DNA of 44,275 nt, taken from contig JADIMU010000028.1 in NCBI GenBank assembly GCA_017694495.1, positions 1-44,275 of the forward strand. The letters run 5' to 3'. The DNA comes from Candidatus Aphodenecus pullistercoris (GTDB lineage: Bacteria > Spirochaetota > Spirochaetia > Sphaerochaetales > Sphaerochaetaceae). The notes beneath the pieces are model-generated. The model made no database searches. It had not been told where the DNA came from and saw only the letters and a program-made list of their open reading frames with translations. Shown here piece by piece: positions 1-9,175 of this stretch; the stretch's first letter is position 1; each line of letters begins with the position of its first letter. Made by a program: the position numbers and the translations under genes.

Positions 1-96
1 CTGGCAAACAGAGTTGCAAAGGCAAAAGCTAAAGGCGTCAACGAAGTTGCAAGAGATTCTCACAAGTACAAGAAGACAAAAAGAAAGGGCTGTTAA
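1..96 (+). CDS. C-terminal tail of a small basic protein (partial)
   Basis: An open frame runs in from the left edge and stops at TAA 94-96. The 31 visible residues are rich in Lys and Arg and end in KKTKRKGC. Codons such as GTT, GCA, AGA and AAA are used far more than in the neighbouring genes, which prefer GTC, GCC and AAG. That pattern is typical of a highly expressed gene, such as one for a ribosomal or nucleoid protein. I could not match the tail to a specific family, so no name is given. The stop codon lies inside the outer arm of the terminator structure that follows. Confidence 0.6.
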   Translation: MANRVAKAKAKGVNEVARDSHKYKKTKRKGC

Positions 97-99
97 TCC

Positions 100-122
100 C
101 TCTCTGTTGATGAGAGTTTTTT
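100..122 (+). terminator. Intrinsic terminator, probably bidirectional
   Basis: CTCTC (100-104) pairs with GAGAG (112-116) around a 7-base loop and is followed by six T. A larger inverted repeat, GGGCTGTTAA (87-96) with TTAACAGCCC (121-130), encloses it. Read on the minus strand, that larger repeat is followed by TTTCTTTTTG and could end the minus-strand gene at 154-573. Confidence 0.75.
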
Positions 123-153
123 AACAGCCCCCTTGGAGGAGGTCATGCCCTTC

Positions 154-573
154 TCAGAATGCGGAAGACGAGACCTTCCAGACGCTGGCCAGGATCAGCA
201 GATGTGTCACCAGCTGCTCGATCCAGTAGATCCACTCGTCGCCGTTGACGCCGCCAAGTCCATTGACGAAGTCGGTGATGACGATCGTCAGGACCCAGAC
301 CACCAGGATCGCGATCATGCTGATCTTCACGTAGGTCTTGTTGATGCCCTTCAGGAATGATGGGACGATCAGCAGGACGCCGCACAGCAGCAGGAGGACG
401 CCGAGGATGATCTCCAGCACCTCGTTGTCGAGGGCGCGGAAGAGACCGTTGCTCGTATCGCCCATCAGTCCCTCTATGCCGATGCAGATGAAGAGGAGGC
501 CGACGAGGACGCGCAGCAGCAGATCGCCGTTGAATTTCGTGTCCTTGATGAGACTTGTCTTTGCTTTTGCCAT
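154..573 (-). CDS. Small integral membrane protein, unknown function
   Basis: The 139-residue product has four likely membrane segments, one near residues 20-35 and others near 55-75, 85-105 and 115-135, joined by short loops. The size and layout resemble small DoxX-like or DUF308-like membrane proteins, but no family motif is secure. The start MAKAKTSLIKD is chosen because AGGAGG sits 8 bases upstream. An in-frame ATG three codons earlier would overlap that ribosome-binding site. The gene stands alone, facing away from pth, and probably ends at the bidirectional terminator near position 90-130. Confidence 0.7.
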   Translation of the reverse strand: MAKAKTSLIKDTKFNGDLLLRVLVGLLFICIGIEGLMGDTSNGLFRALDNEVLEIILGVLLLLCGVLLIVPSFLKGINKTYVKISMIAILVVWVLTIVITDFVNGLGGVNGDEWIYWIEQLVTHLLILASVWKVSSSAF

Positions 574-649
574 AGGAAACACCTCCTAAGTGTTGCACTG
601 ATTCTAGCACTCTTGGAAAGAAAAGGCGACATGTCTATCATAGGAGGCC

Positions 650-1186
650 ATGATCCGCCTCGCAGTCTTCCTGGGCAACCCCGGCAGGCAGTACGCCATG
701 ACGCGCCACAACGCAGCCTGGCTGCTGTGCTCGGCGCTCTTTCCCAACGAGACCTTCTCGGTCAAGTTCCACTCCTCATATGCGAAGGAGGGTGGACTTG
801 TCATCCTCAAGCCGCTCACGATGATGAACCTCTCAGGTACGGCCGTCAGCGAGGCGGCGACCTTCCTCCGCCTGAAGAGTGAGGAGATCCTCGTCGTCCA
901 CGACGACCTCGAGACTCCATTGGGAGTGATGCGCTGCCAGCTCGGCGGCGGCACGAAGGGCCACAACGGCCTCAAGAGCATAAGGGACAGGCTCGGAAGC
1001 AGCGATTTTATGCGCCTCAGGATCGGCATTGGCAGGCCCAAGTGGTCGGACGTCCAGAACCATGTCCTCTCCCCCTTCAGCGAGGACGAGAAGGCCACGC
1101 TGAACGCACTCTTCAGCCGCATCGACGCCTCAGCGCTGCCCCGTCTTGCTGACAACTGGACCCTATCTGTATTAATCAAAGCATGA
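650..1186 (+). CDS. pth: Peptidyl-tRNA hydrolase
   Basis: Cleaves the ester bond of peptidyl-tRNAs released from stalled ribosomes, recycling tRNA in the cytoplasm. The 178-residue protein is near the usual 180-195. It shows the N-terminal FLGNPGRQYAMTRHN motif with the catalytic His at residue 20, the substrate-binding Asn in KPLTMMNLSG (residue 60), the Asp pair in VVHDDLE (85-86) and the GGTKGHNGLKSI signature (99-111). AGGAGG lies just before the ATG. It is followed 88 bases later by the GH13 gene on the same strand. The family assignment is secure. Confidence 0.95.
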   Translation: MIRLAVFLGNPGRQYAMTRHNAAWLLCSALFPNETFSVKFHSSYAKEGGLVILKPLTMMNLSGTAVSEAATFLRLKSEEILVVHDDLETPLGVMRCQLGGGTKGHNGLKSIRDRLGSSDFMRLRIGIGRPKWSDVQNHVLSPFSEDEKATLNALFSRIDASALPRLADNWTLSVLIKA

Positions 1187-1274
1187 ATTAAAGCGTAAAT
1201 TTGCTCTATGTGGCGACCTCCCTTTTCTGTTATCATTGAAGACAGACAAAAGGAAAAAAGGGGGATTACCCGTC

Positions 1275-4200
1275 ATGCCTGACCGGGACTTCAGAATTGC
1301 ACGCACAACAAGGGAGGCGCTGGGCATTCAGCAGCCTGTTTTCGTCACCAATGGCAACCTGCAGTCGCTGTACAACGACGCCAATGCGCTGAGCTATGCC
1401 TACAACAAGGCCATCAAGGAGAGGGGGGATGCGGATTCCAGCTACCTTTCCGCCGGCAAGCTCCACGCCACAGCCGTCCTCCACATGCTCTACCAGAACG
1501 TTCTGGACACCTACCTGAGAGAGACGAACCCTGACCTCTTCAGCCGCATCCTTCCAGTGGTCGACGGTCAGGAACAGCTGAAGGAAGTCCTGCGCTTCTA
1601 TGACAACCAGTTCCCATCTCCCCTTCTCAGAAGCCGTCAGGTGGACATCGTGCTGTACAATCTCGAGGGAATCAGAGCCTTCTTCATCCATCAGGTGATG
1701 ATGAACAACCCCGCCCTCGTCAGCGCGGCCTCCCCGCTCGTCGAGCCGAAGGGAATCGTCTTTCCCCAGGCGACGGGAGCCCTCCAGAGCCTGATCGGCT
1801 CCTACACGCGCACGATGGATGGAAAGATCGGACACAGCGACGAGGATGACATCTTCGCCTTCCTGACCAAGCCCGCCCGCCTCTATCCCAACAGCCTGAC
1901 CCAGCAGATCGAGTACATACTGCGCGAATGGGCCGACCTGCTCTCGGACGAGCTCAAGCTTCTGCTCCAGTCCGGACTCGACTTCATCCACCAGGAGGAG
2001 AAGGACCACGGCGGCTTCGGCAATGGTGGAGGCGCCCCGATGGAGGTGCCCGACTACTCAGGCATGAACAACGAGTACGAGGCCTTCTCCGCCGACCTGG
2101 ACTGGATGCCTCGCGTCGTAATGATAGCCAAATGCACCCTGGTATGGCTCGACCAGCTGTCGAAGTTCTACCACAGGGACATCAGGACGCTCGACCAGAT
2201 CCCAGACGAGGAGCTCGACAAGCTCGCCCAGCGCGGCTTCACAGCCCTCTGGCTGATTGGTCTGTGGGAACGCTCGGACGCCTCGAAGAGGATCAAGGTC
2301 ATGTGCGGCAACCCTGACGCCGAGGCATCGGCCTACTCGCTGAAGAACTATGAGATCAGCCATACGATCGGCGGCTGGCCGGCCCTCGAGGATCTGCGCC
2401 GCCGCTGCGAGGCGCGTGGCATAAGGCTCGCCAGCGACATGGTCCCGAACCATACGGGACTCGACAGCGACTGGATGTACCAGCACCCCGAGTACTTCAT
2501 GAGCCAGGACTACTCGCCCTTCCCCTCATACACCTTCAACGGGCCTGACCTGTCGGACAACCCCGACATCGAGATCAAGCTCGAGGACCACTACTACGAC
2601 AGGACCGACGCTGCCGTCACCTTCCGCCGCGTCGACAGGCGCACAGGAGAGACGCGCTACGTCTTCCACGGCAACGACGGCACGAGCATGCCCTGGAACG
2701 ACACGGCCCAGCTGGACTACCTCAAACCGGAGACCAGGGAGGCCGTCATCCAGCAGATCCTCCATGTCGCACGAAACTTCCACATCATCCGCTTCGATGC
2801 CGCGATGACGCTCGCCAAGCGCCATATCCAGCGCCTGTGGTACCCCAAACCGGGCAACGGCGGCGACATTGCAGGCCGCTTCATGTACGCCCTCTCCGAC
2901 GAGGAGTTCAACCGCCTCATCCCGCAGGAGTTCTGGCGTGAGGTCGTCGACAGGATTGCCCAGGAGGTGCCCGACACCCTCCTCCTGGCCGAGGCCTTCT
3001 GGATGATGGAAGGCTACTTCGTCCGCACGCTGGGCATGCACCGCGTCTACAACTCGGCCTTCATGAACATGCTGAAGAACCAGGAGAACCAGAAGTACCG
3101 CATGGCGATCAAGAACACTCTGGTCTTCGAGCCCGAGATCCTGAAGCGCTACGTCAACTTCATGAACAACCCTGATGAGGAGACTGCCATCGCACAGTTC
3201 GGCGACGGCAACCGCTACTTCTCGATATGCACGATACTCGCGACCCTGCCCGGCCTGCCGATGTTCGGACACGGCCAGATCGAGGGCTTCCGCGAGAAGT
3301 ACGGCATGGAGTACAGGAGGGCCTACTGGGACGAGAAGCCCAACCAGTGGATGATCGACGAGCATGAGAGGCGCATCTTCCCGCTGCTGCGCAAGCGCTA
3401 CCTCTTCAGCGGAGTCGAGTACTTCAACATCTACGACGCCTGGAACAACGGCAAGGTCGAGGAGTCCATCTTCGCCTACGTCAATGGGCACGGTACGGAG
3501 AGGACTCTGGTCATAGTCAACAACCAGTTCGAGCGCGTGAGCGCCAACATCAAGCTCTCCTGCCCCAAGCTGAGGAAGGAAAGCGACGGCAACGAGACGG
3601 TCACCGTCTCCCTCGCCGAGAACCTGGGCCTCCACTTCGGTGGCAGGCACTATCTGGTCTGGGACAACTTCTCGACCGGACTGACCTACCTCATGCCTTC
3701 GATAAAGCTCTACGAGGAAGGCTACAACTTCACGATCGACGGCTACGACAGCCGTGTGCTGTGGAACATAAGGGAGGTCGAGGACTTCGACGGCTCCTAT
3801 GAGAAGCTGTACCGCTTCCTCGACGGCGGCGGCGTGAAGAACATCAACGTCGCGCTGACGCTGCTCAGGCTCAAGCCCGTGTACAAGGAGATGGAGGACC
3901 TGAGGAGCGACAACTTCTTCTCGCTACTCGAGGACCTGCTCTACGCCCGCGGCAATGCGGCCAGCGAGCGCAAGCTGCTGCTCCTGATCGCCCAGACCTT
4001 CACCCGCCTCAACGCCGTCGCAGAGACCTTCGACGAGTCCGTCATGGCGGCCCTGCCCCAGGCGCCGAGGGACATCGACCCGGCAGAGATGGTCAGCCAG
4101 ATCAGGGCGCTCAACCGCCTGATGCACGCCGAGGGAGAGAACGTCTATGCATCCTTCGCCCGTCTGACGCCGGAGACCAGCCTGGTCATCGCGGCGGCCA

Positions 4201-4757
4201 TCGCGCTCAAACCCTTCATCAACGAGAAGGAAGCGACGGTGCGCGATGCGATGAAGGCGAGCGACATGCTCCTGCTGCAGCACTTCTTCGAGGACCGCAA
4301 GGAGGCCCTCCACTACAGCGACAGCGACATGCACCAGCTGATGCATCTTGCGGCCTTCTTCTGCGTCGCCGGCTACCTCATGGCCGACAAGCTTTCCGAG
4401 AAACCTATCGACATCCTGGCCTACCTGCTCGCAGACGAGGACATAAGGAAGGTGGCGAACGTCAACGAGTACCAGGGCGTGACCTGGTACAACAAGGAGA
4501 TGATGCAGCTCATCATCGTCCTTGCGGCCATCTCCGCAGAAGTCTTCCTGGCGGACAGCCACAATGGCTTCGACGGACAGGCCTTCATCGCCGACCTGCT
4601 GGAGAGGGAGGAGAAGAGCGGCTACAAGCTCGAAGTCCTGCTCTCGCCCGTCATCGAGGAGAAGCGCAGGGAGAAGGAGCTCAAGGAGGCCGCCGACAAG
4701 GCGAAGGCAAACAGGAGGAAGGCCTCGTCCACAAAGACGGCCAAGACGAAGAAGTGA
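1275..4757 (+). CDS. Very large GH13 alpha-amylase-family protein
   Basis: The 1160-residue protein contains a central GH13 (TIM-barrel) glycosidase or transglycosylase domain at roughly residues 310-780. Recognisable GH13 regions are region I SDMVPNHTG (about 387-395), region II IRFDAAM with the presumed nucleophile Asp508, and region III LLAEAF with the presumed acid/base Glu573. Region IV reads NNPDEE, with the third catalytic Asp at 634, so the usual His before that Asp is replaced by Pro. About 310 N-terminal and 350 C-terminal residues lie outside the core, and the protein ends in a Lys/Ala-rich tail. No signal peptide is visible, so it is probably cytoplasmic and acts on alpha-glucans or a related sugar. 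ATG 1275 is preferred because AGGAAAAAAGGGGGA precedes it. A TTG 39 bases upstream is the longer alternative. The substrate is unknown. Confidence 0.85.
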   Translation: MPDRDFRIARTTREALGIQQPVFVTNGNLQSLYNDANALSYAYNKAIKERGDADSSYLSAGKLHATAVLHMLYQNVLDTYLRETNPDLFSRILPVVDGQEQLKEVLRFYDNQFPSPLLRSRQVDIVLYNLEGIRAFFIHQVMMNNPALVSAASPLVEPKGIVFPQATGALQSLIGSYTRTMDGKIGHSDEDDIFAFLTKPARLYPNSLTQQIEYILREWADLLSDELKLLLQSGLDFIHQEEKDHGGFGNGGGAPMEVPDYSGMNNEYEAFSADLDWMPRVVMIAKCTLVWLDQLSKFYHRDIRTLDQIPDEELDKLAQRGFTALWLIGLWERSDASKRIKVMCGNPDAEASAYSLKNYEISHTIGGWPALEDLRRRCEARGIRLASDMVPNHTGLDSDWMYQHPEYFMSQDYSPFPSYTFNGPDLSDNPDIEIKLEDHYYDRTDAAVTFRRVDRRTGETRYVFHGNDGTSMPWNDTAQLDYLKPETREAVIQQILHVARNFHIIRFDAAMTLAKRHIQRLWYPKPGNGGDIAGRFMYALSDEEFNRLIPQEFWREVVDRIAQEVPDTLLLAEAFWMMEGYFVRTLGMHRVYNSAFMNMLKNQENQKYRMAIKNTLVFEPEILKRYVNFMNNPDEETAIAQFGDGNRYFSICTILATLPGLPMFGHGQIEGFREKYGMEYRRAYWDEKPNQWMIDEHERRIFPLLRKRYLFSGVEYFNIYDAWNNGKVEESIFAYVNGHGTERTLVIVNNQFERVSANIKLSCPKLRKESDGNETVTVSLAENLGLHFGGRHYLVWDNFSTGLTYLMPSIKLYEEGYNFTIDGYDSRVLWNIREVEDFDGSYEKLYRFLDGGGVKNINVALTLLRLKPVYKEMEDLRSDNFFSLLEDLLYARGNAASERKLLLLIAQTFTRLNAVAETFDESVMAALPQAPRDIDPAEMVSQIRALNRLMHAEGENVYASFARLTPETSLVIAAAIALKPFINEKEATVRDAMKASDMLLLQHFFEDRKEALHYSDSDMHQLMHLAAFFCVAGYLMADKLSEKPIDILAYLLADEDIRKVANVNEYQGVTWYNKEMMQLIIVLAAISAEVFLADSHNGFDGQAFIADLLEREEKSGYKLEVLLSPVIEEKRREKELKEAADKAKANRRKASSTKTAKTKK

Positions 4758-4895
4758 CCAAGCCGGCCAGCTTAGCGGGGGACTGTGAAAGCTGGCTGGA
4801 GCGATGTTATAATCATGCCACGACAAGGTCTTGCGCCTTGTCCACGACATGAGGAGAGCGAAGGCGGGCTTTCCGGTCCGCCAGGAGAAAAAGAA

Positions 4896-6140
4896 ATGAA
4901 AAGCTGGATCACATACCTCACCTCGCTGTTCCTGGCCCTTGCCACGGCACTGCTGCTGGGAGACACGACCTGGATTCTGCCCCTGCTCTACGGCCTGAGC
5001 GATGTGGCCGTCAATGTAGGAAGCCTCATGGCCCTCGTCATGGTGGCTCTCAGCACCTCGAGCGCTGTGGCCTCGCTGAGGAAGGACCGCATGGGAGGTC
5101 AGGTCGTCTCGAGTTCCATCCTGTGGGCCCTGTTCACCGCCATCCTGCTGCCGCTCTTCGCCGCACTCGTCGCCGCAGCCTTCCCTGTCGCCTTCCCCGT
5201 CTCGACGACGGCGGGTACCGGAAGCGTGTCCGACACCTACCTCCAGAGCGTCTTCTCAGGCAGCTGGAGCCTTGTGGCCAGCGGAAACCTCGCATACTAC
5301 CTGACTGCGGCGGGCGACAGCCTCCTGCCAGTCATCATCCTGGCCCTCGTCCTCGGCGTCGCGCTCAAGCCCAGCAGCGACATCATCAAGCCGGCATACA
5401 TCACGATCAACTCGCTGTCGGAAGTCTGCTACCGCATAGCCCGCGGACTGTCCAACTTCGGCTACATCCTCGTCTACTTCACTTCGGCCCTCTTCTTCAC
5501 CTACATCTATCAGGAGAAGACATTCTTCGTGGACGCCGCATTCTCGACGATGCTCGTCGTCACCCCCATCGGCCTCTCCTTCGTCCTGCTTCCCGTCATC
5601 TTCGAAGCCTTCACGAGGGGAAAGAAGAACCCCTACAAGATCCTGTACAGGAACACCGCCAGCCAGCTGACGGCCCTGACCTCAGGCTCATACATCGCAT
5701 CCATGCCCTACATCATGGCAGGAGAGAGGATCAACGACGGCGTGCAGAAGAGGATCGCATCGACGACCTCGCCACTGTACTACATCATCGGCCATGGCGG
5801 CAGTGCGGCAGTGGCCACATTCTCCCTGATCGCAGTCATCGCAAATGTGACGGGCGCTCCCGTCCAGCTGAGCGTATGCGTTGCGATCGCCCTGGCGGCC
5901 ACAGTGTGCTCCTTCGCCTCCAGCCTCTCCAACGGCTTCGAGGTCATGTTCATCACGATCGCCATCCTCAGGCTGCTGAACATCGAGCTGTACTCCGCTG
6001 AGGTGACGATGCTCGGCATTCTGCCCCTGCTCTCCGGTCTTGGCGCCATCATGGACAGCCAGATCGCCATCCTCGGCGCCAACATGACGGCCTTCAAGGC
6101 CGGTGTGGACATCACGCCGAGCTACAAGGACATCCTGTGA
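4896..6140 (+). CDS. Dicarboxylate/amino-acid:cation symporter (SDF/DAACS family)
   Basis: The 414-residue inner-membrane transporter has many hydrophobic segments. The SDF-type core shows TSGSYIASMP followed by the re-entrant region TSPLYYIIGHGGSAAVATF and a late LLSGLGAIMDSQIAILGANM segment. Family members import glutamate, aspartate, serine or C4-dicarboxylates with Na+ or H+, and the substrate cannot be told from sequence. Start MKSWITYLT is preferred because AGGAGAAAA lies just upstream. The longer frame begins 111 bases earlier without support. The stop overlaps the GTG start of the next gene, so the two are probably cotranslated. Confidence 0.85.
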   Translation: MKSWITYLTSLFLALATALLLGDTTWILPLLYGLSDVAVNVGSLMALVMVALSTSSAVASLRKDRMGGQVVSSSILWALFTAILLPLFAALVAAAFPVAFPVSTTAGTGSVSDTYLQSVFSGSWSLVASGNLAYYLTAAGDSLLPVIILALVLGVALKPSSDIIKPAYITINSLSEVCYRIARGLSNFGYILVYFTSALFFTYIYQEKTFFVDAAFSTMLVVTPIGLSFVLLPVIFEAFTRGKKNPYKILYRNTASQLTALTSGSYIASMPYIMAGERINDGVQKRIASTTSPLYYIIGHGGSAAVATFSLIAVIANVTGAPVQLSVCVAIALAATVCSFASSLSNGFEVMFITIAILRLLNIELYSAEVTMLGILPLLSGLGAIMDSQIAILGANMTAFKAGVDITPSYKDIL

Positions 6141-6883
6141 ACGCTTCGCGCACCTCGAAGCTGATCTCGACCATCCAGATCTGCGTCTCGAGCCTGCTGA
6201 CGGCATTCATCGTCATCGGGCTCTACCAGAACTGGAACGGCGGCATCGGGACAATGCTTGCCGACATCTTCCCGGAGCTCGCCATCATCCTCGGCACCCT
6301 GATTCCAGTGCTCGTGCTGAGGATCAAGCACCGCTCGCAGGTCGCAGAGGGCTACCTTCTGCCACTCTTCCTCCTCTTCCTCTCGCTGCAGACGATAAGG
6401 ATACTGCCATCGCTCACAAGCTGGGCAGGAGGAGGCTTCCTCTCCTACTCGCGCATCACGATGCTCGAGCGCTTCTTCTTCATGTCGACCTATGTCGTCC
6501 TCCTCTATGCCGCGATACTCAACATGAAGAGCATGAACACGGTCAAGACGGGCACATACGTCATCTTCTCGCTGATCGCAGTCTTCGTCATCAGCTGCAT
6601 AATCCCCACACCGAGCTCGAGCGACCAGTACAACAAGCATGAGCTGATCTTCAGCCTCCTTGTGATGATGGTGCTCATATGTGCAGTCTCGACATACCTG
6701 GTCAGCTTCATCTCGGACAGGGAGAGCTACCATATGAAGCGCTTCCTGACCTTCCTCCTCCTATCGGCAGGAGACTTCCTGATCGTCACGCTGGAAGGGA
6801 ACCTCACCGGTTCGATCATCGGCACATGCCTCTTCGTCATTGGTGCCGTCATGCTCTCCGTCGTGAGTCCGAAGGGCTACTGA
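6137..6883 (+). CDS. Multi-pass membrane protein, unknown function
   Basis: The 248-residue protein begins at a GTG whose last two bases and the next A form the TGA stop of the symporter gene (GTGA overlap). This implies translational coupling. It has seven or eight hydrophobic segments spread over its length and a short soluble N-terminus (VNASRTSKLIST). I recognise no family. Its coupling to an SDF transporter suggests a membrane role linked to it, but that is only context. It is followed by a hairpin at 6902-6923. Confidence 0.75.
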   Translation: MNASRTSKLISTIQICVSSLLTAFIVIGLYQNWNGGIGTMLADIFPELAIILGTLIPVLVLRIKHRSQVAEGYLLPLFLLFLSLQTIRILPSLTSWAGGGFLSYSRITMLERFFFMSTYVVLLYAAILNMKSMNTVKTGTYVIFSLIAVFVISCIIPTPSSSDQYNKHELIFSLLVMMVLICAVSTYLVSFISDRESYHMKRFLTFLLLSAGDFLIVTLEGNLTGSIIGTCLFVIGAVMLSVVSPKGY

Positions 6884-6901
6884 GAGCCACCTGAAACAGG
6901 A

Positions 6902-6923
6902 GGGAGCGGCCAAGACCGCTCCC
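6902..6923. terminator. Hairpin between convergent genes
   Basis: GGGAGCGG (6902-6909) pairs with CCGCTCCC (6916-6923) around a 6-base loop. It sits between the convergent membrane-protein gene and the YbaK-like gene. T-tracts on either side are poor, so it is a probable rather than certain terminator. Confidence 0.55.
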
Positions 6924-6938
6924 TTGGGATGAAGAACT

Positions 6939-7418
6939 TCAGCCCTCAACCACCATCGGCTTCGTGATGTCTATCCACCTGGCATCAGGCAGCAGTGTGC
7001 CGAATTCGTCGACATGGACCTCAACGGCCGACGAAGGGGTTCCCGCCGCAGGATAGACGATGTCGAAGCGCCTGAGCGATTCATCGAGGAAGACCTCGAC
7101 GCCATCCTTGACACCGAAGGGACAGACTCCGCCGACAGGGTGGCCCACCCTTTCGGCCGTCTCGTCATGGGAGAGCATCTTCGCCTTCATGTGGAAGGCT
7201 TCCTTGTACTTGTGGTTGTCCACCTTGACGTCACCCGCGGCGAGGATGAGGACAGTCCTGCCATCCTGGTCGAAGGCCAGCGTCTTGGCGATGCGGCACT
7301 CCTCGCAGCCGAGGGCCTTGGCGGCCAGGGCGACAGTAGCGCTCGAGACATCAAAGAGCCTTATCCTGTCGGCAAAGCCCTTCCCATCCAAATAGGCGTA
7401 GGCTTCCTGGTAAGCCAT
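6939..7418 (-). CDS. YbaK/EbsC-family aminoacyl-tRNA deacylase
   Basis: The 159-residue protein of the YbaK/ProX editing family hydrolyses mischarged aminoacyl-tRNAs, classically Cys-tRNA(Pro). Visible family features are the N-terminal ALGCEECRIAKTLAF, the Lys-containing DVKVDNHKYKEAF segment, and GHPVGGVCPFG (about residues 92-102), the conserved glycine-rich active-site loop. Start MAYQEAYAYLDG is chosen because AAAGGAGGTG lies 4-10 bases before it. The longer frame would start inside the gpmI terminator. The U-tract of that terminator directly abuts this ribosome-binding site. The exact tRNA specificity is not determinable. Confidence 0.85.
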   Translation of the reverse strand: MAYQEAYAYLDGKGFADRIRLFDVSSATVALAAKALGCEECRIAKTLAFDQDGRTVLILAAGDVKVDNHKYKEAFHMKAKMLSHDETAERVGHPVGGVCPFGVKDGVEVFLDESLRRFDIVYPAAGTPSSAVEVHVDEFGTLLPDARWIDITKPMVVEG

Positions 7419-7434
7419 CTGTACACCTCCTTTC

Positions 7435-7462
7435 AAAAAAGGTGCGGCTGGAGTGCCGCACC
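7435..7462 (-). terminator. Intrinsic terminator after gpmI
   Basis: On the minus strand a perfect 8-bp stem, GGTGCGGC/GCCGCACC, encloses a 6-base loop and is followed by six T. The T run leads straight into the ribosome-binding site of the YbaK-family gene. Confidence 0.9.
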
Positions 7463-7486
7463 TCATCATGCAATCAGATTTCCACC

Positions 7487-9133
7487 CTACTCGAGCGTGA
7501 CGACCGAGGGATCATAGTCCGCAGGCGGAACGAAGCCCAGCAGCGTCATGCATGTCGCCGCAATCGAGCTGATTCCCAGACCTTCCTTGAGGTCCTTCGA
7601 ATACTCGCCCTTGTAGTCGGCGTCACAGATGATGCAAGGCACAGGGTTGAGGGAGTGGCTCGTCTTGCTCTTGGGCTCTCCGTCGGCGCGCTTCTTCAGG
7701 CTGCCGTCCTTGCCATGCTCATACATGTCGTCGGCGTTTCCGTGGTCCGCGGTGACGACCATGATGCCACCGGCGGCCTTCACGGCTTCCCAGATGCGTC
7801 CGATCTGGATGTCCATGCCCTCCATGGAGCACACGACAGCCTCGAAGACTCCAGTGTGGCCGACCATGTCTCCGTTGGGGAAGTTGAGCTTGATGAAGTC
7901 CCATTTGCCGCTCTCGACCTCGGCGATGACGCGGTCGGCGATCTCGGCGCACTTCATCCAGGGTCTCTGCTCGAAGGGGACGATGTCACTCGGAATCTCG
8001 ACGTAGTCCTCAAGCTTCTCGTCGAACTTGCCAGTCCTGTTGCCGTTGAAGAAGTAGGTCACGTGGCCGAACTTCTGCGTCTCGGAGATGGAGAACTGTC
8101 TGACGCCGCTGGCGCACAGGTACTCCGCCATCGTCCTGTCGATCGAAGGGGGATCGACCAGGTACTGCCTGGGGACATGGAGGTCACCGTCGTACTCCAT
8201 CATGCCGGCGTACTGTACCTTGGGATGCCTCTTGCGGTCGAACTCGGTGAAGTCCTCAGCCTCGAAGGCCTTGGTGATCTCGAGGGCGCGGTCGCCGCGG
8301 AAGTTGAAGAGGATGACGGAGTCGCCGTCGTTGATGGTTCCCACAGGCTTGCCGTCCTTCGCGATGACGAAGGGAGGCAGGTCCTGGTCGATGGCGCCGG
8401 TCTCCTCACGCAGCGTCGTGATGGCGTCGTGGGCGTTGTCGAACTGGCGGCCCTCTCCGAGGACGTGGGTCTCCCAGCCCTTGCGGACCATGTCCCAGTT
8501 GGCGTTGTAGCGGTCCATCGTGATGACCATCCTGCCACCGCCGGAGGCGATGCATGCGTCGAAGCTGTCATCGCACAGCTGGCTGAGGAAGTCGGCGAAG
8601 GGGTCGAAGTAGTCGAGTGCGCTCATCTCGCCCACATCACGGCCATCCAGCAGTGCGTGGACGCGAACCTTCCTGACGCCTTCCTTCTTGGCCTCGAGGA
8701 CCATGGCCTTGAGGTGGTCGATGTGGGAGTGGACATTGCCGTCGGACAGCAGACCGATGAAGTGGAGCGTACCTCCGCTCTCCTTGACGTTTTCCACGAG
8801 GTTCTGCCAGGTCTTTCCCTGGAAGATCTTTCCGCTCTGGATCGACTCGCTGACCAGGGCGGCACCCTGGTGGAAGACGCGTCCGCAGCCCATGGCGTTG
8901 TGGCCGACCTCACTGTTGCCCATGTCGGCGTCGGAAGGCAGTCCGACAGCCAGTCCGTGGGCCTTGAGCTTTGTCCAGGGGTAGGCCGCATAGAGCGAGT
9001 CGAGATGCTTCGTCATGGCGGCGGCAACCGCGTCGCCATCCTTATACTTGCCGAAACCGACACCGTCCATGATGACGAGGACCACAGGTCCCTTCCTGTC
9101 GATCTTTCCGTTCTTCTTCAAGGCTTCTACCAT
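7487..9133 (-). CDS. gpmI: 2,3-bisphosphoglycerate-independent phosphoglycerate mutase
   Basis: Interconverts 3- and 2-phosphoglycerate in glycolysis using two metal ions and a phosphoserine intermediate. The 548-residue protein is within the family range. Near the N-terminus VLVIMDGVGFG carries the first metal-binding Asp, and LPSDADMGNSEVGHNAMG carries the phosphorylated Ser and conserved His. Later TADHGNADDM gives the second metal cluster. A close AAGGA-like site precedes the ATG. It lies 42 bases after pepP on the same strand, in a probable lgt-pepP-gpmI transcript that ends at the terminator at 7435-7462. Confidence 0.95.
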   Translation of the reverse strand: MVEALKKNGKIDRKGPVVLVIMDGVGFGKYKDGDAVAAAMTKHLDSLYAAYPWTKLKAHGLAVGLPSDADMGNSEVGHNAMGCGRVFHQGAALVSESIQSGKIFQGKTWQNLVENVKESGGTLHFIGLLSDGNVHSHIDHLKAMVLEAKKEGVRKVRVHALLDGRDVGEMSALDYFDPFADFLSQLCDDSFDACIASGGGRMVITMDRYNANWDMVRKGWETHVLGEGRQFDNAHDAITTLREETGAIDQDLPPFVIAKDGKPVGTINDGDSVILFNFRGDRALEITKAFEAEDFTEFDRKRHPKVQYAGMMEYDGDLHVPRQYLVDPPSIDRTMAEYLCASGVRQFSISETQKFGHVTYFFNGNRTGKFDEKLEDYVEIPSDIVPFEQRPWMKCAEIADRVIAEVESGKWDFIKLNFPNGDMVGHTGVFEAVVCSMEGMDIQIGRIWEAVKAAGGIMVVTADHGNADDMYEHGKDGSLKKRADGEPKSKTSHSLNPVPCIICDADYKGEYSKDLKEGLGISSIAATCMTLLGFVPPADYDPSVVTLE

Positions 9134-9175
9134 ATTGCAATCCTTCCTTGTATATCAGTTTCCTTACGAATGCTA

